Shown: positions 7,580 through 17,321, counted from the first letter of the stretch. The stretch: DNA of 64,000 nt from Verrucomicrobiota bacterium (GCA_037139415.1 JBAXGN010000007.1:1-64000); one strand, 5' to 3'. Made by a program: numbers and translations. Notes: generated by a model not told the origin, from the sequence alone.

Positions 7580-8493
7580 AAACCAACCGACGTGAATTTC
7601 TGTGGACTACCGCAACTGCCGCTGTGGCTGGCTTTGGGCTGACTGCCTGCTCCACGCCCGGAAAGCCGGCAGCACGAAAAATTGTCGTGGGGGCGCACCC
7701 GTGGGTGTATGCGGCCACCCAACCGGGCTATGACCTCACGCCCGTGTTGCCGCAAATTTTTACCGATATGAGCTATGCCGACATGGACGGCATCGAACTC
7801 ATGCATACGGCCTTGCGCCCTGATACGGCGGTGGAACACATCGGCGAGTTATCGCGGCAACATAGGCTTCCCGTTATCGGTTCCTCCTTCAGCGGCGCGA
7901 TGTGGGACCGTCAGCAACATGCAGCCGTCATGGCGGACGCTGAACTCGTCATCCCGCGCCTGGCCAAGCTCGGTGGGCGCACACTGGGCATCTCGGTTGG
8001 CCCGATCAAATGGGGGAACAAAGCCCGCAAAACGACGGAACAACTCGACGCCCAAGCGGAGCTGCTCCGCAAAATCATAACCCTCTGCGCCCAGCACGGC
8101 ATCGTGCCCAATCTGCACAACCACACCTACGAGGTCGAAAATGAGTTGCACGATTTGAAGGGCACGCTGACCCGTTTGCCCGGGACAAAGCTGGGCCCGG
8201 ACCTCAACTGGCTGGAGCGTGGCGGAGTGGACCCGGCCACCTTCCTCCGGCAATATGGCTCGCAGATTGTCTTCCTCCATCTGCGCGACCAGAAGAAGGA
8301 CGGACGCTGGTCGGAGGCGCTGGGTGAGGGGGATATGGATTATGCGGGCATCAGCGCTGCCTTGCGGGAGATTCATTTCCGCGGTGATGCCATCATCGAA
8401 CTGGCCCATGAGCGGGATTTTAAACCCACCCGTCCCCTGCGGGAGAGTCTGAAGATCAGCCGCGAGTTTGTGCGAAACACTTTGGGGTACTGA
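7576..8493 (+). CDS. Tat-exported lipoprotein of the sugar isomerase/epimerase TIM-barrel family
   Basis: 305 residues. The N terminus has a twin-arginine motif (NRREFLW), a hydrophobic stretch and a lipobox (GLTAC), so it should be a Tat-exported lipoprotein. The body is an AP-endonuclease-2/xylose-isomerase-like TIM barrel with likely metal or substrate ligands in HNHTYE, GPDLNWLE, HLRDQ and IIELAHERD. Members of this family act as sugar isomerases, epimerases and, in recent work on glycoside breakdown, as eliminases on 3-keto sugars. The exact reaction cannot be read from sequence. The start overlaps the upstream FAD gene stop (ATGA). Its 3' 150 bp is duplicated at 4524-4672. Confidence 0.8.
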   Translation: MKTNRREFLWTTATAAVAGFGLTACSTPGKPAARKIVVGAHPWVYAATQPGYDLTPVLPQIFTDMSYADMDGIELMHTALRPDTAVEHIGELSRQHRLPVIGSSFSGAMWDRQQHAAVMADAELVIPRLAKLGGRTLGISVGPIKWGNKARKTTEQLDAQAELLRKIITLCAQHGIVPNLHNHTYEVENELHDLKGTLTRLPGTKLGPDLNWLERGGVDPATFLRQYGSQIVFLHLRDQKKDGRWSEALGEGDMDYAGISAALREIHFRGDAIIELAHERDFKPTRPLRESLKISREFVRNTLGY

Positions 8494-8542
8494 GCATCTA
8501 TTGAGCATCTATTGAACTGTACGAACCAGTCATCGAATAACT

Positions 8543-9979
8543 ATGAAACGCAGGGACTTTTTGAAACTGGGCAGTGCCACCGCCACTGTGGGGCTCGGCG
8601 GCGCATGGGCACAAGGCACGGATGCGTCAGCAGCGAAACCTGGATGCATTTCCCAACCCGCCCGCGAAATTCCCGTGCTTGCCGAAGCCGACGTGGTCAT
8701 CTGCGGCGGCGGCACGGCTGGCATTTCCTCAGCGTGCTGCGCGGCGCGGCACGGGGCCAAGGTCATCCTATTGGAGCGCTGGCCCAGCGTCGGCGGCATG
8801 GCCACCAACGCGCTCGTCAACATCTGGCATACCAGCGACCGCCAGAAACAGGTCATTCACGGATTCGTGCAGGAGGCGATTGATCGCGGCGGGCGTTTCG
8901 TTCGTCGCATGGCCGACTTCCCCAGACGCCCCGAGACGCACGAATTCGATTCCACCGGCATGCGCGTCGTGTTTCACCGCATGCTCAAGGATGCCGGGGT
9001 GCGCACCTTCTGCAATCTCCCGGCCGTGGAATCTATCCGCGATAGGGATAGGCTCTCCGCCGTGCTGGTGGACACCAAGACCGGGCGCAAAGCCGTGCGT
9101 GCCAAAATCTTCATTGACGCTACGGGCGACGGCGACATTGCCGCCAACGCCGGTGCACCGTTTGACTATGGCCGCACCAGTGATGGCGGAGTGCAGGGCA
9201 TGACCATGATGTACCGCCTGCGCGGGTTGGATAGCGCCACCATCAAGGCTCACTCCAAAGATGCCGAACGGGTTTTCGCCCTGATGAAAAAATTGCGGGA
9301 CGAAGGTAAGTTCCCGCAGTTCCTCGAATCGGCAGCCCGCTCCTATTTGATCAGCCCACGCGATCCCATCGTCTCTTATAACATGTGCCCCGTGGCGGGA
9401 AACCCGTTGGACGAAGAAGAACTGACCCGGCTTTCCCAACAGGCCCGCGAACAGGTCTATCAATACGTGGATCTCTGGCGGGCGGAAATGCCCGGTTTTG
9501 AAAAAGTCGAAGTGGAGCAAATGGGCCACAGCTTGGGTATCCGCGAATCCCGCCGTATTCGCGGCCTCAAGACGTTGAATGCACAGATGGTCGTCAAGGC
9601 GGTCAAACAGGCCGATGCCATCGGACACGGTTTCTGGATGATTGATATTCACGATCCGAAGGGCACGGGCCACACGACGTGGGTGGATCAGAAGGCGGAA
9701 ATGATGCCACCCGTCGGTGATAGTTATCACATTCCACTGGGCATGTGCCTGAATCCGCAGATACTCAACCTCGCCGTGGTTGGTCGGTGCGCCTCCGCCA
9801 CGCATGAAGCTCATGCCTCCGTCCGCTTGCAAAGCCACTGCATGGTCATGGGTCAGGGCATCGGCACCTGCGCCGCGCTCGCGCTCAATGCCGGCGTGGA
9901 CATGGGAAAGTTCGGCGTCCAGAAACTTCAGACTCAATTACGCAAAGACGGCGTCTATCTGGAAAACTTACCATCATGA
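8543..9979 (+). CDS. Tat-exported FAD-dependent oxidoreductase
   Basis: 478 residues. MKRRDFLKLGSATATVGLGG is a clear Tat signal, which suits a cofactor-bearing enzyme. The FAD-binding Rossmann motif is VVICGGGTAGISSACCAARHG, followed by VILLERWPSVGGMATNALV. DATGDGDIAANAGAPFDYG and a GHSLGIRESRRIRG segment match the same FAD_oxidored family as the gene at 6017, so the operon has two diverged paralogues exported by different routes. It ends with an ATGA overlap onto the next gene. Electron acceptor and substrate are unknown. Confidence 0.8.
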   Translation: MKRRDFLKLGSATATVGLGGAWAQGTDASAAKPGCISQPAREIPVLAEADVVICGGGTAGISSACCAARHGAKVILLERWPSVGGMATNALVNIWHTSDRQKQVIHGFVQEAIDRGGRFVRRMADFPRRPETHEFDSTGMRVVFHRMLKDAGVRTFCNLPAVESIRDRDRLSAVLVDTKTGRKAVRAKIFIDATGDGDIAANAGAPFDYGRTSDGGVQGMTMMYRLRGLDSATIKAHSKDAERVFALMKKLRDEGKFPQFLESAARSYLISPRDPIVSYNMCPVAGNPLDEEELTRLSQQAREQVYQYVDLWRAEMPGFEKVEVEQMGHSLGIRESRRIRGLKTLNAQMVVKAVKQADAIGHGFWMIDIHDPKGTGHTTWVDQKAEMMPPVGDSYHIPLGMCLNPQILNLAVVGRCASATHEAHASVRLQSHCMVMGQGIGTCAALALNAGVDMGKFGVQKLQTQLRKDGVYLENLPS

Positions 9980-12900
9980 AACTAACAAGCCCAACAATTT
10001 TCGTAGGCGCACTGGCGATCATCGCCCTCAACACCCTATTACTGGCTGCCGATCCGGAACTACTGCTGCGCTGGCCGGCCCATGAGGGAACCGGCGCGGT
10101 GGTACAAGACACCTCCGGTAATGGCCTAGACGGACGTTCCACCGCTGGCTGGGTTGGCGAGGGCGGCATCAAGGCGCTTTTCTTCGATGGCCAATCCAAA
10201 TCCGTGGTGCGCGTTCAGGTGCCCGCCGGCAAATATTTGGGCGCCGGCGACTGGTCCTTTATGGCCTGGCTGCGTCCCGAAGTGCTCGGCTTTCCCGGCA
10301 AACAGGATCAGCGGCGCATCTTTAATTACGGCAAATATCCGGATGCCTCGGTCAACTTCGATCTCACTGGCCAAGGCGCCTTGAGCTGGTATCTCGTGTA
10401 CAAGGATGCCAACGGCAAGAGCGTGTCGGCCGGTGGCGGTTCGGTGCCCCGCTTCAAGCCCAGGACCTGGCTGCACACGGCCCTGGTGGTGGATCGCCGC
10501 AACGCGCGGGTGACCGTTTACCTGAACGGACGCGAGTCGGGCCAAGGTCCGCTGCCCCAAGGCTGGGCGGCAAATTTCAACCTGGGCAACGAACTCATGA
10601 TCGGTTCGGGCTGGCAGAATTTCCACGGTGCCATGGCCGATGTGGCTGTATGGCGACGCACCCTTGGTGAGGCCGAGATTAAATCGCTATTCCGCACCCA
10701 GAGCCCCGCTTACGGTGTCAAACTGGGCGATGGCATGACCGCCGAGGAAGTCCTGGGCGACCTGGCGGAATTGGGCAACGATGCCATGGCACAGAAGAAA
10801 ACGGCTGAGGCGCGGACTGCGTTTGACAAGCTACTGACCACCCCCGGTGTGCCACCCGGTTGGGCGGCGTGGGCTGAGTTGCGGATCGCCCAGGCTCACC
10901 GGTTGGATCGCAACGATGCGGCCGCCAAGGCGGTTTACCAGCATATCCAGGGCCAGTCGGCGTATCTGGCACACCATCGCCAGGAAGCCGCCGAGCTGCA
11001 GCAGGAAATGGAGCGCACTGCCAAAGGGTTACCCGCCCGCGATGTCATGGCCACGCGCACGGTGCTGCCGGTGATTGACCACTATGCAGCGGAAGTCTGG
11101 ATCGCTCCGGATGGTAACGATGCCTATCGTGGTCAAGCGACCAAACCGGTCGCCACGCTCAACCGGGCGCAGGCGTTGGTGCGCGAACTGCGGCGCACGG
11201 TTACCGGCCCCGTCGCCGTCATCTTCAAGAACGGTGAATACCAGTTACACGAGGGGCTGAAGTTGACCGCTGAGGATTCCGGTGCCCCGACTGCCCCCGT
11301 CGTTTGGAAAGCCGCTGAGAGCGGTAAGGTGGTGCTTTATGGCGGCATGCGGTTGAAAGGATTTGCTCCGGTGGCGGATGCCTCCGTAGTGGCGCGCCTG
11401 GATCCAAAAGCCCGGGGTAATGTCATGGTCTGCGACCTCAAGCAGCTTGGCCTTACGGATTATGGCAGGCTGGCCGTGCGCGGCTACAGCCAACCGCCAT
11501 CTCCGCCCACCGTCGAGCTATTCGTCAACGGCGAACCGCAGACTCTCGCCCGCTGGCCCAACGACGGTTTTGTGGATGCCGGCAAACTCATCGAGCCCGG
11601 CAATAAAACCAATGGCACCCCATCCGTGTTTGAATATCTGGATGACCGCCATGCCCGGTGGACCAATGCCGAAGATGCCTGGCTGTTTGGCTATTGGCGT
11701 TATCTCTGGGCGGATGCCACGCTCAAAATCGGCAAGCTCGATACCGCCAGCAAGCGTATCACCTCCGCCCAGCCCTATTGGATGAGCCATAACGGCATGG
11801 ACACCAAGCAGGGCATCAAGTATTACGCATTTAATTTGCTGGAAGAGTTGGACCGTCCCGGCGAATGGTATTTGGACCGCAGCCAAGGCCTGCTTTACCT
11901 CTGGCCCACTGGCGATCCGTCTCGCCAGACCATTGAGTTGGGCGTCCTGTCCTCGCCCTTTATGACGCTCACCAAAACCGCGCATGTGCGGTTTGAAGGC
12001 CTCGTCTGCGATCTCGGGCGCTTTGATGGCATCCAGATTTCCGGCGGTGAAAATGTGCAGTTGGTCGGTTGCGTGGTGCGGCGCATGGCCGGGAGTGGCA
12101 TAACGATTTCCGGTGGCACCCGGCACACGCTGCTGGGTTGCGACATCCATCATCTCGGTCGCGCCGCCACCACGTTGAAAGGCGGCAACCGGGCCACGTT
12201 GGAGCGGGCGGACTTCCTCATTGAGAATTGTCACCTGCACCATTTCGGCCGCATTGACCGCACCTACACCCCGGCCATCCAGGCCGAAGGCGTCGGCATG
12301 CGTTTTGCGCATAACCTCATGCACGATTGCCCCAGTTCGGCCATCCGCGTGGACGGCAACGACGTGCTCATGGAATACAATGACGTCCATAGCGTCCTGC
12401 GCGAATCCGACGATCAGGGCGGCATGGAAACCTTCGGCAACCCTTCCTTTCGCGGCCTGGTCTTCCGCTATAACCGTTTTGAAAACGTCGGCAACGGTTC
12501 CACCATGGTCAATGGTCAATCCGCCATCCGCTTTGATGACGTGATCAGCGGCATGCTGGTCTATGGCAACCTGTTTATCCGCTCAGCGAACGGCCATTTT
12601 GGTGCCCTCCAGATCAACGGCGGCCGGGATGACATCATGGATAACAACCTGTTCGTGGACTGCAAACTGGGCATCAGCGGTCGCTATTGGAAGAACCATA
12701 AGCACTGGACGGCGTCCGAGCAGGGAGTCACGCGCGATGTGTTCCGCACGCCCCTCTATCTCCAGCGTTACCCGGAAATTGCGAACATGTTCGATGGCAA
12801 CGGCCGCAACTTCGCCTGGCGGATGGCCTTGATTGACTGCGGCACACCGATTGTCCAAAAGGCGTTCTTCGACATCCTTGCCCTGCGCAGTTGGACTTCC

Positions 12901-13110
12901 AAAGATCCGGGCATCGCCGAACTCGCCAAGCGCCAATGGAATCTTGCCGCCGATAGCGAACTCGTGTTGCGCCTCGGACTCCGCCCGATCCCCCTGGCCG
13001 AAATCGGGCTTTACGCGGATCGCACCCGTGCCAGTTGGCCGGTAATCACCACGCCGGTTGAAGTGCCCGATTGGCGCGAAGCGGTAAAACCGCGTCCCTG
13101 GCCGGAATAA
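9976..13110 (+). CDS. Secreted LamG plus right-handed beta-helix protein
   Basis: 1044 residues with a Sec signal (about residues 1-25). Residues 30-240 form a LamG domain (SFMAWLRPE, AMADVAVWRRTLGEAEI). Residues about 250-350 are helical and TPR-like (AEEVLGDLAELGNDAMAQKK). From about 370 (EVWIAPDGNDAYRG) to the C terminus is a parallel beta-helix of the kind found in polysaccharide lyases and hydrolases, with repeated short turns such as GIQISGGENVQLVGC and SGITISGGTRHTLLGC. The family often acts on or binds polysaccharide. No catalytic residues are assigned. It is the last gene of the ATGA-coupled operon and probably provides the oligosaccharide substrate for the upstream enzymes (inference). 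Confidence 0.8.
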   Translation: MKLTSPTIFVGALAIIALNTLLLAADPELLLRWPAHEGTGAVVQDTSGNGLDGRSTAGWVGEGGIKALFFDGQSKSVVRVQVPAGKYLGAGDWSFMAWLRPEVLGFPGKQDQRRIFNYGKYPDASVNFDLTGQGALSWYLVYKDANGKSVSAGGGSVPRFKPRTWLHTALVVDRRNARVTVYLNGRESGQGPLPQGWAANFNLGNELMIGSGWQNFHGAMADVAVWRRTLGEAEIKSLFRTQSPAYGVKLGDGMTAEEVLGDLAELGNDAMAQKKTAEARTAFDKLLTTPGVPPGWAAWAELRIAQAHRLDRNDAAAKAVYQHIQGQSAYLAHHRQEAAELQQEMERTAKGLPARDVMATRTVLPVIDHYAAEVWIAPDGNDAYRGQATKPVATLNRAQALVRELRRTVTGPVAVIFKNGEYQLHEGLKLTAEDSGAPTAPVVWKAAESGKVVLYGGMRLKGFAPVADASVVARLDPKARGNVMVCDLKQLGLTDYGRLAVRGYSQPPSPPTVELFVNGEPQTLARWPNDGFVDAGKLIEPGNKTNGTPSVFEYLDDRHARWTNAEDAWLFGYWRYLWADATLKIGKLDTASKRITSAQPYWMSHNGMDTKQGIKYYAFNLLEELDRPGEWYLDRSQGLLYLWPTGDPSRQTIELGVLSSPFMTLTKTAHVRFEGLVCDLGRFDGIQISGGENVQLVGCVVRRMAGSGITISGGTRHTLLGCDIHHLGRAATTLKGGNRATLERADFLIENCHLHHFGRIDRTYTPAIQAEGVGMRFAHNLMHDCPSSAIRVDGNDVLMEYNDVHSVLRESDDQGGMETFGNPSFRGLVFRYNRFENVGNGSTMVNGQSAIRFDDVISGMLVYGNLFIRSANGHFGALQINGGRDDIMDNNLFVDCKLGISGRYWKNHKHWTASEQGVTRDVFRTPLYLQRYPEIANMFDGNGRNFAWRMALIDCGTPIVQKAFFDILALRSWTSKDPGIAELAKRQWNLAADSELVLRLGLRPIPLAEIGLYADRTRASWPVITTPVEVPDWREAVKPRPWPE

Positions 13111-13371
13111 GCCAATCAAGATATCCTGTATATTTTAAAAACTGTTCCAGGAAAATAACGGATGATTTTCCAGTTGCAGAATGACGGTGTTTCACCCAAT
13201 ACTAGGGCGAATGGTTACGGTGACAGAGCCGCGCACATACAGCGTGTGCGTGTGCTTACAGCCGTAAAGTAATGTGATTAAACTTTAGTTAAAGACAAAT
13301 GCTGTGCTAATGCAGAGTCGAGGGGTAAAGTCTTCGCTCTTGGCATGTGTGAATACGAATTGAAACCTGAT
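13111..13371. other. Intergenic region with weak hairpins
   Basis: No gene is seen. A 7-bp stem (GGAAAAT at 13150-13156, ATTTTCC at 13165-13171) lies 40 bp after the operon stop. It has no T-run, so it is only a weak terminator candidate. A second short inverted pair (CGCACA 13232-13237, TGTGCG 13245-13250) has no clear role. Confidence 0.35.
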
Positions 13372-13701
13372 ATGGCAACCATACCCGTACAATTTTCCAA
13401 TGTCACCGCCGTGGCCAAAGCCAATGTTTATTTCGATGGCAAGGTCGTCAGCCACACCATCCTGTTTCCGGACCAAACCAAGAAGACTCTTGGCCTGATT
13501 TATCCAGGCAAATACCACTTTGGCACGGACAAGGCCGAGCGCATGGAAATTGTGGCGGGCGCGGGTCAAGTGAAACTTGATGGCCAACCAGGCGTCAACG
13601 AGTATTCCGGCGGCACCGCGTTTGAAGTGCCGGCTAAATCAGGCTTCGATATTGAGGTGAAGACCGGTATCTGTGAGTATATTTGTTCCTTCCTCAATTA
13701 A
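13372..13701 (+). CDS. ppnP: Pyrimidine/purine nucleoside phosphorylase PpnP (DUF1255, YaiE-like)
   Basis: 109 residues from ATG 13372 (MATIPVQFSNV), the usual N terminus of this family; ATG 13345 would add nine residues. Family signatures are NVYFDGKVVSHTILFPD, KTLGLIYPGKYHFGT, ERMEIVAGAG and the closing CEYICSFL, matching the small cupin-like PpnP proteins. These phosphorylate-cleave many purine and pyrimidine nucleosides to free base and ribose-1-phosphate in the cytoplasm. It stands alone between the exported operon and a convergent gene. Confidence 0.85.
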   Translation: MATIPVQFSNVTAVAKANVYFDGKVVSHTILFPDQTKKTLGLIYPGKYHFGTDKAERMEIVAGAGQVKLDGQPGVNEYSGGTAFEVPAKSGFDIEVKTGICEYICSFLN

Positions 13702-13753
13702 GGAAGGTTCGGTTGCGTATTCGGGCTATGCACGAGGTTTTGATTCCGCGAGC

Positions 13754-14803
13754 TTAAGGTGTCACCAGCTCGACTTTGATGTGGTTGAGGTTCGTGGTGC
13801 CCAACTGCATCAGGCTGGCGTTGGGGTAGATGTCGAATTGCACGGTGGAGTTCTTCATGCCCATGCGGCCCCTCTGGCGGCCCAGTTCCTGCAATGATAA
13901 CGTGTCGAGGGCGACGGCGTCCCGGCTGAAGCGCAGTTGGTTCAGGACGGTGGAGTAATGCAGCAGGCTCTGGTTTTCGCCCAGGTACTGGCAGAGTAGC
14001 GCGTCGGTGATATGCAGCACCACCCGATCATACAATGCTTCAATGCCAAATATTTCCGGTACCGGATCAGCCAATAATGTGCGTTCTTGTTCAAAACGGA
14101 TGGTGTTATCCATGCTGCCCATGGCCAGGCTGAACAGGTGTCCGGTCACGCCTGCTTCGTAGTGGTTCACCAGCGGGGCGATGCTGATGATCTTGGTTAA
14201 CTCATGGGTGACCAATTTGGTCATGAATGATTTACGCCCCACCGGCTCGGGCTTGCCGAATTCGAGGTCACCCCACACCGGTTTGCCGGTCACCGCATTT
14301 TCGTAAAACACCTTTTCGTCATAGCCGCTTTCCAACGCGCCGGCAGCGCGCACCCCGAGCGTTTCGGCCAGGGTGACAAAACCGGCGCGCCGGAGGTCTT
14401 CACCACGTTTGTCCCAAATCACGATTTGAGCGGGCTTGAGCCCGGCAGAGATCAGGCTGCGGACGACAGCGGAAACCACGGCGGGGCGCGTGCCGCTCGT
14501 CGGGCCAGGGGCGGTATAGACCTTGATCCCAACCACGTCTTGAGTGGTAAAAAGGCTGCGCCAAGCCACTGCTGGCGTTGCCAGCCCGGTTAACTTGGTA
14601 ATGCCGCGCGCGACCATGGCATCCACCACGGCAGGTTGCGGGTTAAATGTCTGCGTTGCGCGTTGGTCCTGGACGACCACCACGCGCGCAAGCGCATTCG
14701 ATCCTTCAGCCGCAGTTATTTTGGCCGGACGTGCCTCGGGAGTGGTTCCGGCGTTCGCCGAAAACCAAGCCATCCAGACTATGACCAACCGGGCCAAGGA
14801 CAT
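13754..14803 (-). CDS. Secreted DUF362-like protein
   Basis: About 350 residues from ATG 14803; a GTG at 14827 would add eight residues. A signal peptide covers roughly the first 20 residues. The segment VVGIKVYTAPGPTSGTRPAVVSAV followed by SAGLKPAQIVIWDKRGEDLRRAG is characteristic of DUF362 proteins, whose biochemical role is not established; some carry iron-sulfur clusters, but no Cys cluster is seen here. It is transcribed divergently from the TPR lipoprotein, with fewer than 60 bp between the starts, so the promoters must overlap. Confidence 0.65.
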   Translation of the reverse strand: MSLARLVIVWMAWFSANAGTTPEARPAKITAAEGSNALARVVVVQDQRATQTFNPQPAVVDAMVARGITKLTGLATPAVAWRSLFTTQDVVGIKVYTAPGPTSGTRPAVVSAVVRSLISAGLKPAQIVIWDKRGEDLRRAGFVTLAETLGVRAAGALESGYDEKVFYENAVTGKPVWGDLEFGKPEPVGRKSFMTKLVTHELTKIISIAPLVNHYEAGVTGHLFSLAMGSMDNTIRFEQERTLLADPVPEIFGIEALYDRVVLHITDALLCQYLGENQSLLHYSTVLNQLRFSRDAVALDTLSLQELGRQRGRMGMKNSTVQFDIYPNASLMQLGTTNLNHIKVELVTP

Positions 14804-14857
14804 TATTTGTTGTGCGTTTCTTGACACTTCAGGGCGCGGATGTTACCACCAACACCG

Positions 14858-16519
14858 ATGCTGACCACAAAAAAACGGGTCGGAAAGCCGGAATTGTTAT
14901 TCCTGCTTTTGGCCATGCTGTTGGGCCTCGGTGGATGCACTCCGCCAGGGCCGCGCGCGCTGCTGGATGGAGAACAGTTGATTCAATCCGAAAAATACGG
15001 CGAGGCGATTGAACAATTGCGCAAAGCCACCGCCTTGATGCCCAACCATGCGCAGGCATGGAACCACCTTGGGCTGGCCTACCACAAGGCGAACCTGCCA
15101 CGCGAGGCAGGTGAATCGTACCGCAAAGCACTGGCGGTGACCGGTGGGAACCTTGCGCCCGCCCGCTACAATCTGGGCTGTTTGTTGCTTGAACAGAATC
15201 GTGCCGCCGATGCGGCCAACGAGTTCACCACCTATACGTTGTTGCAACCCAAGTCCACGGATGGTTGGTTGATGCTGGGCACGGCCCATTGTCGTGCCCG
15301 GCGCGGGGATGAAGCCGAAAAGGCGTTCAAGCAGGCGGCATTGCTGAACCCGAAACTGGCTGCCGCCTGGAATGGCATGGGCATGGCGACCATGTTCCAA
15401 CGCAACAAAGTCCGGGAGGCGAATAATTATTTCACCACCGCCCTCCAGATACAGCCGGATTACCGGCCCGCGCTGCTTAACCTTGCGGTTGTGCAGCATG
15501 TTTATCTCAGCAATCGCGTGGCGGCGCTGCCCTATTATCAGCGTTACCTTGCGGCCAGTGGCCCGCGTCCTTATGATTATGATGTCGTTGCCGGCGTCAT
15601 TCGGCAAATCGAACATGAAATGGCCCCGCCGCCGCCCAAGCCGCTGGTGACCAACAGCCCACCCCCCACCATATCTGTGGGCAAGCCAACGCCGACCAAT
15701 TCCATCCCGGTCACGACCGTTTCAACGAATCGCCCTTCCGCGCTTCCAGTCCGTGAAGTTGCCAAGACCAATGCGGTGGTGCTATTTTCTCCTCCCCCTC
15801 CCGTGGTCGTTCGCCCGACAGCGAATGTGGACCTCCAGCCAATGCCACCTGCCAAGCCGCCTGAGCCGGTGGTTCGCGTTGTTACTCCGCCGTCCTCGCC
15901 AGTTAAACCTGAAGCAGCCAAGCCCTCCGTGACTGATCTGGTTGACGTGCCCGCCAAAAACAATACTGCCGCCATGGTCGAGCCAGCGCGGATGGAAACA
16001 CCCGGTGTAAAGCGCTATACGTATCAGCGTCCCACTAAACCGGTGGCGGGGGATCGAAAATCAGCGCTAACGTTCTTTTCTGCTGGCATCAAGGCGCACC
16101 GGGACAAGCGCTGGACCGAGGCGCTCCAGGGCTATGAGGCAGCCATTCGGGCTGATCCCGTTTTGTATGAGGCGCACTATAATGCCGGTTTGGTGGCGAT
16201 CGAATTGAGTGATTTACCCCGCGCTTTTCTCGCGTTTGAAACCGCGCTGGCGCTTAATGCAGACGCGGCGGAGGCGCGAGCCAGCCTCGCTTCAGCGTTG
16301 CAACAAGGTGGATTTTTTGCGGATGCCGCCGAGGAGCTGGAGCGCGCACTTCAGGCTAACCTGCTGGATACGCGCGCCCGCTTGCAAGTGGCTAATTTAT
16401 ACGCCCAGCATTTGGGGCGACCCGCCAAGGCGCGGGAGCATTACTTGGAACTTCTGAAGCAGGAACCACAGCATCCTCAAAGTCCGGCTATCCGCCATTG
16501 GTTGATGCAAAATCAATAG
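14858..16519 (+). CDS. TPR lipoprotein with a proline-rich linker
   Basis: 553 residues from ATG 14858 (MLTTKKRVGKPELLF); ATG 14840 is an alternative. A lipoprotein signal ends in LGLGGC. Residues about 30-240 contain five or six TPR units (for example HAQAWNHLGLAYHKANLPREA). A long Pro/Val/Thr-rich linker follows (about 260-390), and three or four TPR units sit at the C terminus (LYEAHYNAGLVAIELSDLPRA). It probably acts as an envelope scaffold for protein assembly. No enzyme domain is visible. The CvpA-like gene starts 70 bp downstream on the same strand. Confidence 0.8.
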   Translation: MLTTKKRVGKPELLFLLLAMLLGLGGCTPPGPRALLDGEQLIQSEKYGEAIEQLRKATALMPNHAQAWNHLGLAYHKANLPREAGESYRKALAVTGGNLAPARYNLGCLLLEQNRAADAANEFTTYTLLQPKSTDGWLMLGTAHCRARRGDEAEKAFKQAALLNPKLAAAWNGMGMATMFQRNKVREANNYFTTALQIQPDYRPALLNLAVVQHVYLSNRVAALPYYQRYLAASGPRPYDYDVVAGVIRQIEHEMAPPPPKPLVTNSPPPTISVGKPTPTNSIPVTTVSTNRPSALPVREVAKTNAVVLFSPPPPVVVRPTANVDLQPMPPAKPPEPVVRVVTPPSSPVKPEAAKPSVTDLVDVPAKNNTAAMVEPARMETPGVKRYTYQRPTKPVAGDRKSALTFFSAGIKAHRDKRWTEALQGYEAAIRADPVLYEAHYNAGLVAIELSDLPRAFLAFETALALNADAAEARASLASALQQGGFFADAAEELERALQANLLDTRARLQVANLYAQHLGRPAKAREHYLELLKQEPQHPQSPAIRHWLMQNQ

Positions 16520-16588
16520 CCAGATCGGCTTGCGGATTCGCGTTTCTCGGGTACCTTTAGCCATGGTTATTAAGTACGGTGAAACGGT

Positions 16589-17233
16589 ATGAATTTGGAC
16601 GAAATCTCGGGTAATTGGTTTGATGTGGTCGTCGTGCTGGTCATGTTGGCGGGACTGTGGCGTGGCTATAAGCGCGGATTGTCTGAGGAGATGCTTGGCA
16701 TTTTGCCTTGGCTGGCTGGCGTGATGATGGGTGGTAAATACTATGGAGTTATGGCAGATTTATTGGCTCCTGCCACGCGTCAGCGTGCCGTCTATAACAG
16801 CATTCTTGGGTATCTCATCATCCTGATTCTCATTTTACTGGGGTTTGCCTTGATTAAAAAGGTGGTGGGACAAAAGCCGGTAAGTAGTGAATTGTTCGGA
16901 CGCTCGGAGCATCTTTTGGGAATGCTGTCCGGCCTGACGCGATACTTGTGCATCGTGGTGGCGGTGCTGGCAATTTTGAATGCGATTGTGTATTCACCCC
17001 AAGAGATTGCCGCCCAGCGGGTGGATGAGAATGCTCCGTCGGGAAGTCCGGCTTTGCCTGGCTTTGCGGTCGTGCATTACCAAATCATGCAGGAATCCGC
17101 AATCGTCCTGTTTATGCAACAACACTTGAGCACCTTGTTGATCACTCCGGTAACTACCGCCGAGGCGCCCAAGCGTGACAATCTGCGCAAACGAGTTGAA
17201 AAAGAACTCAATCGGGTGATTGAGAATAAATAA
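16589..17233 (+). CDS. CvpA-family membrane protein
   Basis: 214 residues with about four transmembrane stretches (WFDVVVVLVMLAGLW, LGILPWLAGVMMGG, ILGYLIILILILLGFALI, YLCIVVAVLAILNAIV). The first helix followed by RGYKRGLSEEM is the CvpA/colicin-V-production signature. The charged tail (RKRVEKELNRVIENK) is predicted cytoplasmic. CvpA proteins affect envelope stress and purine-linked phenotypes; the precise role is unclear. It converges on smc. Confidence 0.75.
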   Translation: MNLDEISGNWFDVVVVLVMLAGLWRGYKRGLSEEMLGILPWLAGVMMGGKYYGVMADLLAPATRQRAVYNSILGYLIILILILLGFALIKKVVGQKPVSSELFGRSEHLLGMLSGLTRYLCIVVAVLAILNAIVYSPQEIAAQRVDENAPSGSPALPGFAVVHYQIMQESAIVLFMQQHLSTLLITPVTTAEAPKRDNLRKRVEKELNRVIENK

Positions 17234-17271
17234 AACCGGTGTAAGGCCGACATCGGATTCTGTACCGCCCA

Positions 17272-17287
17272 CCCCGATTGGTCGGGG
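17272..17287. terminator. Hairpin between convergent cvpA-like and smc genes
   Basis: CCCCGA, loop TTGG, TCGGGG forms a perfect 6-bp GC-rich stem in the 88-bp gap between two convergent stops. There is no T-run on either side, so use as a bidirectional terminator is plausible but unproven. Confidence 0.35.
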
Positions 17288-17321
17288 GGAGCTTTCTGTG
17301 ATCAGCCGAGATGATGCCGTC

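Noticed and set aside
17240-17321. Resemblance to the 3' end of RNase P RNA on the minus strand (AAGGCCGACATCGGATTCTGT)
   Set aside because: Only about 20 bases resemble the conserved 3' end, and the rest of an RNase P RNA would have to lie within the SMC coding sequence. No conserved core is visible.
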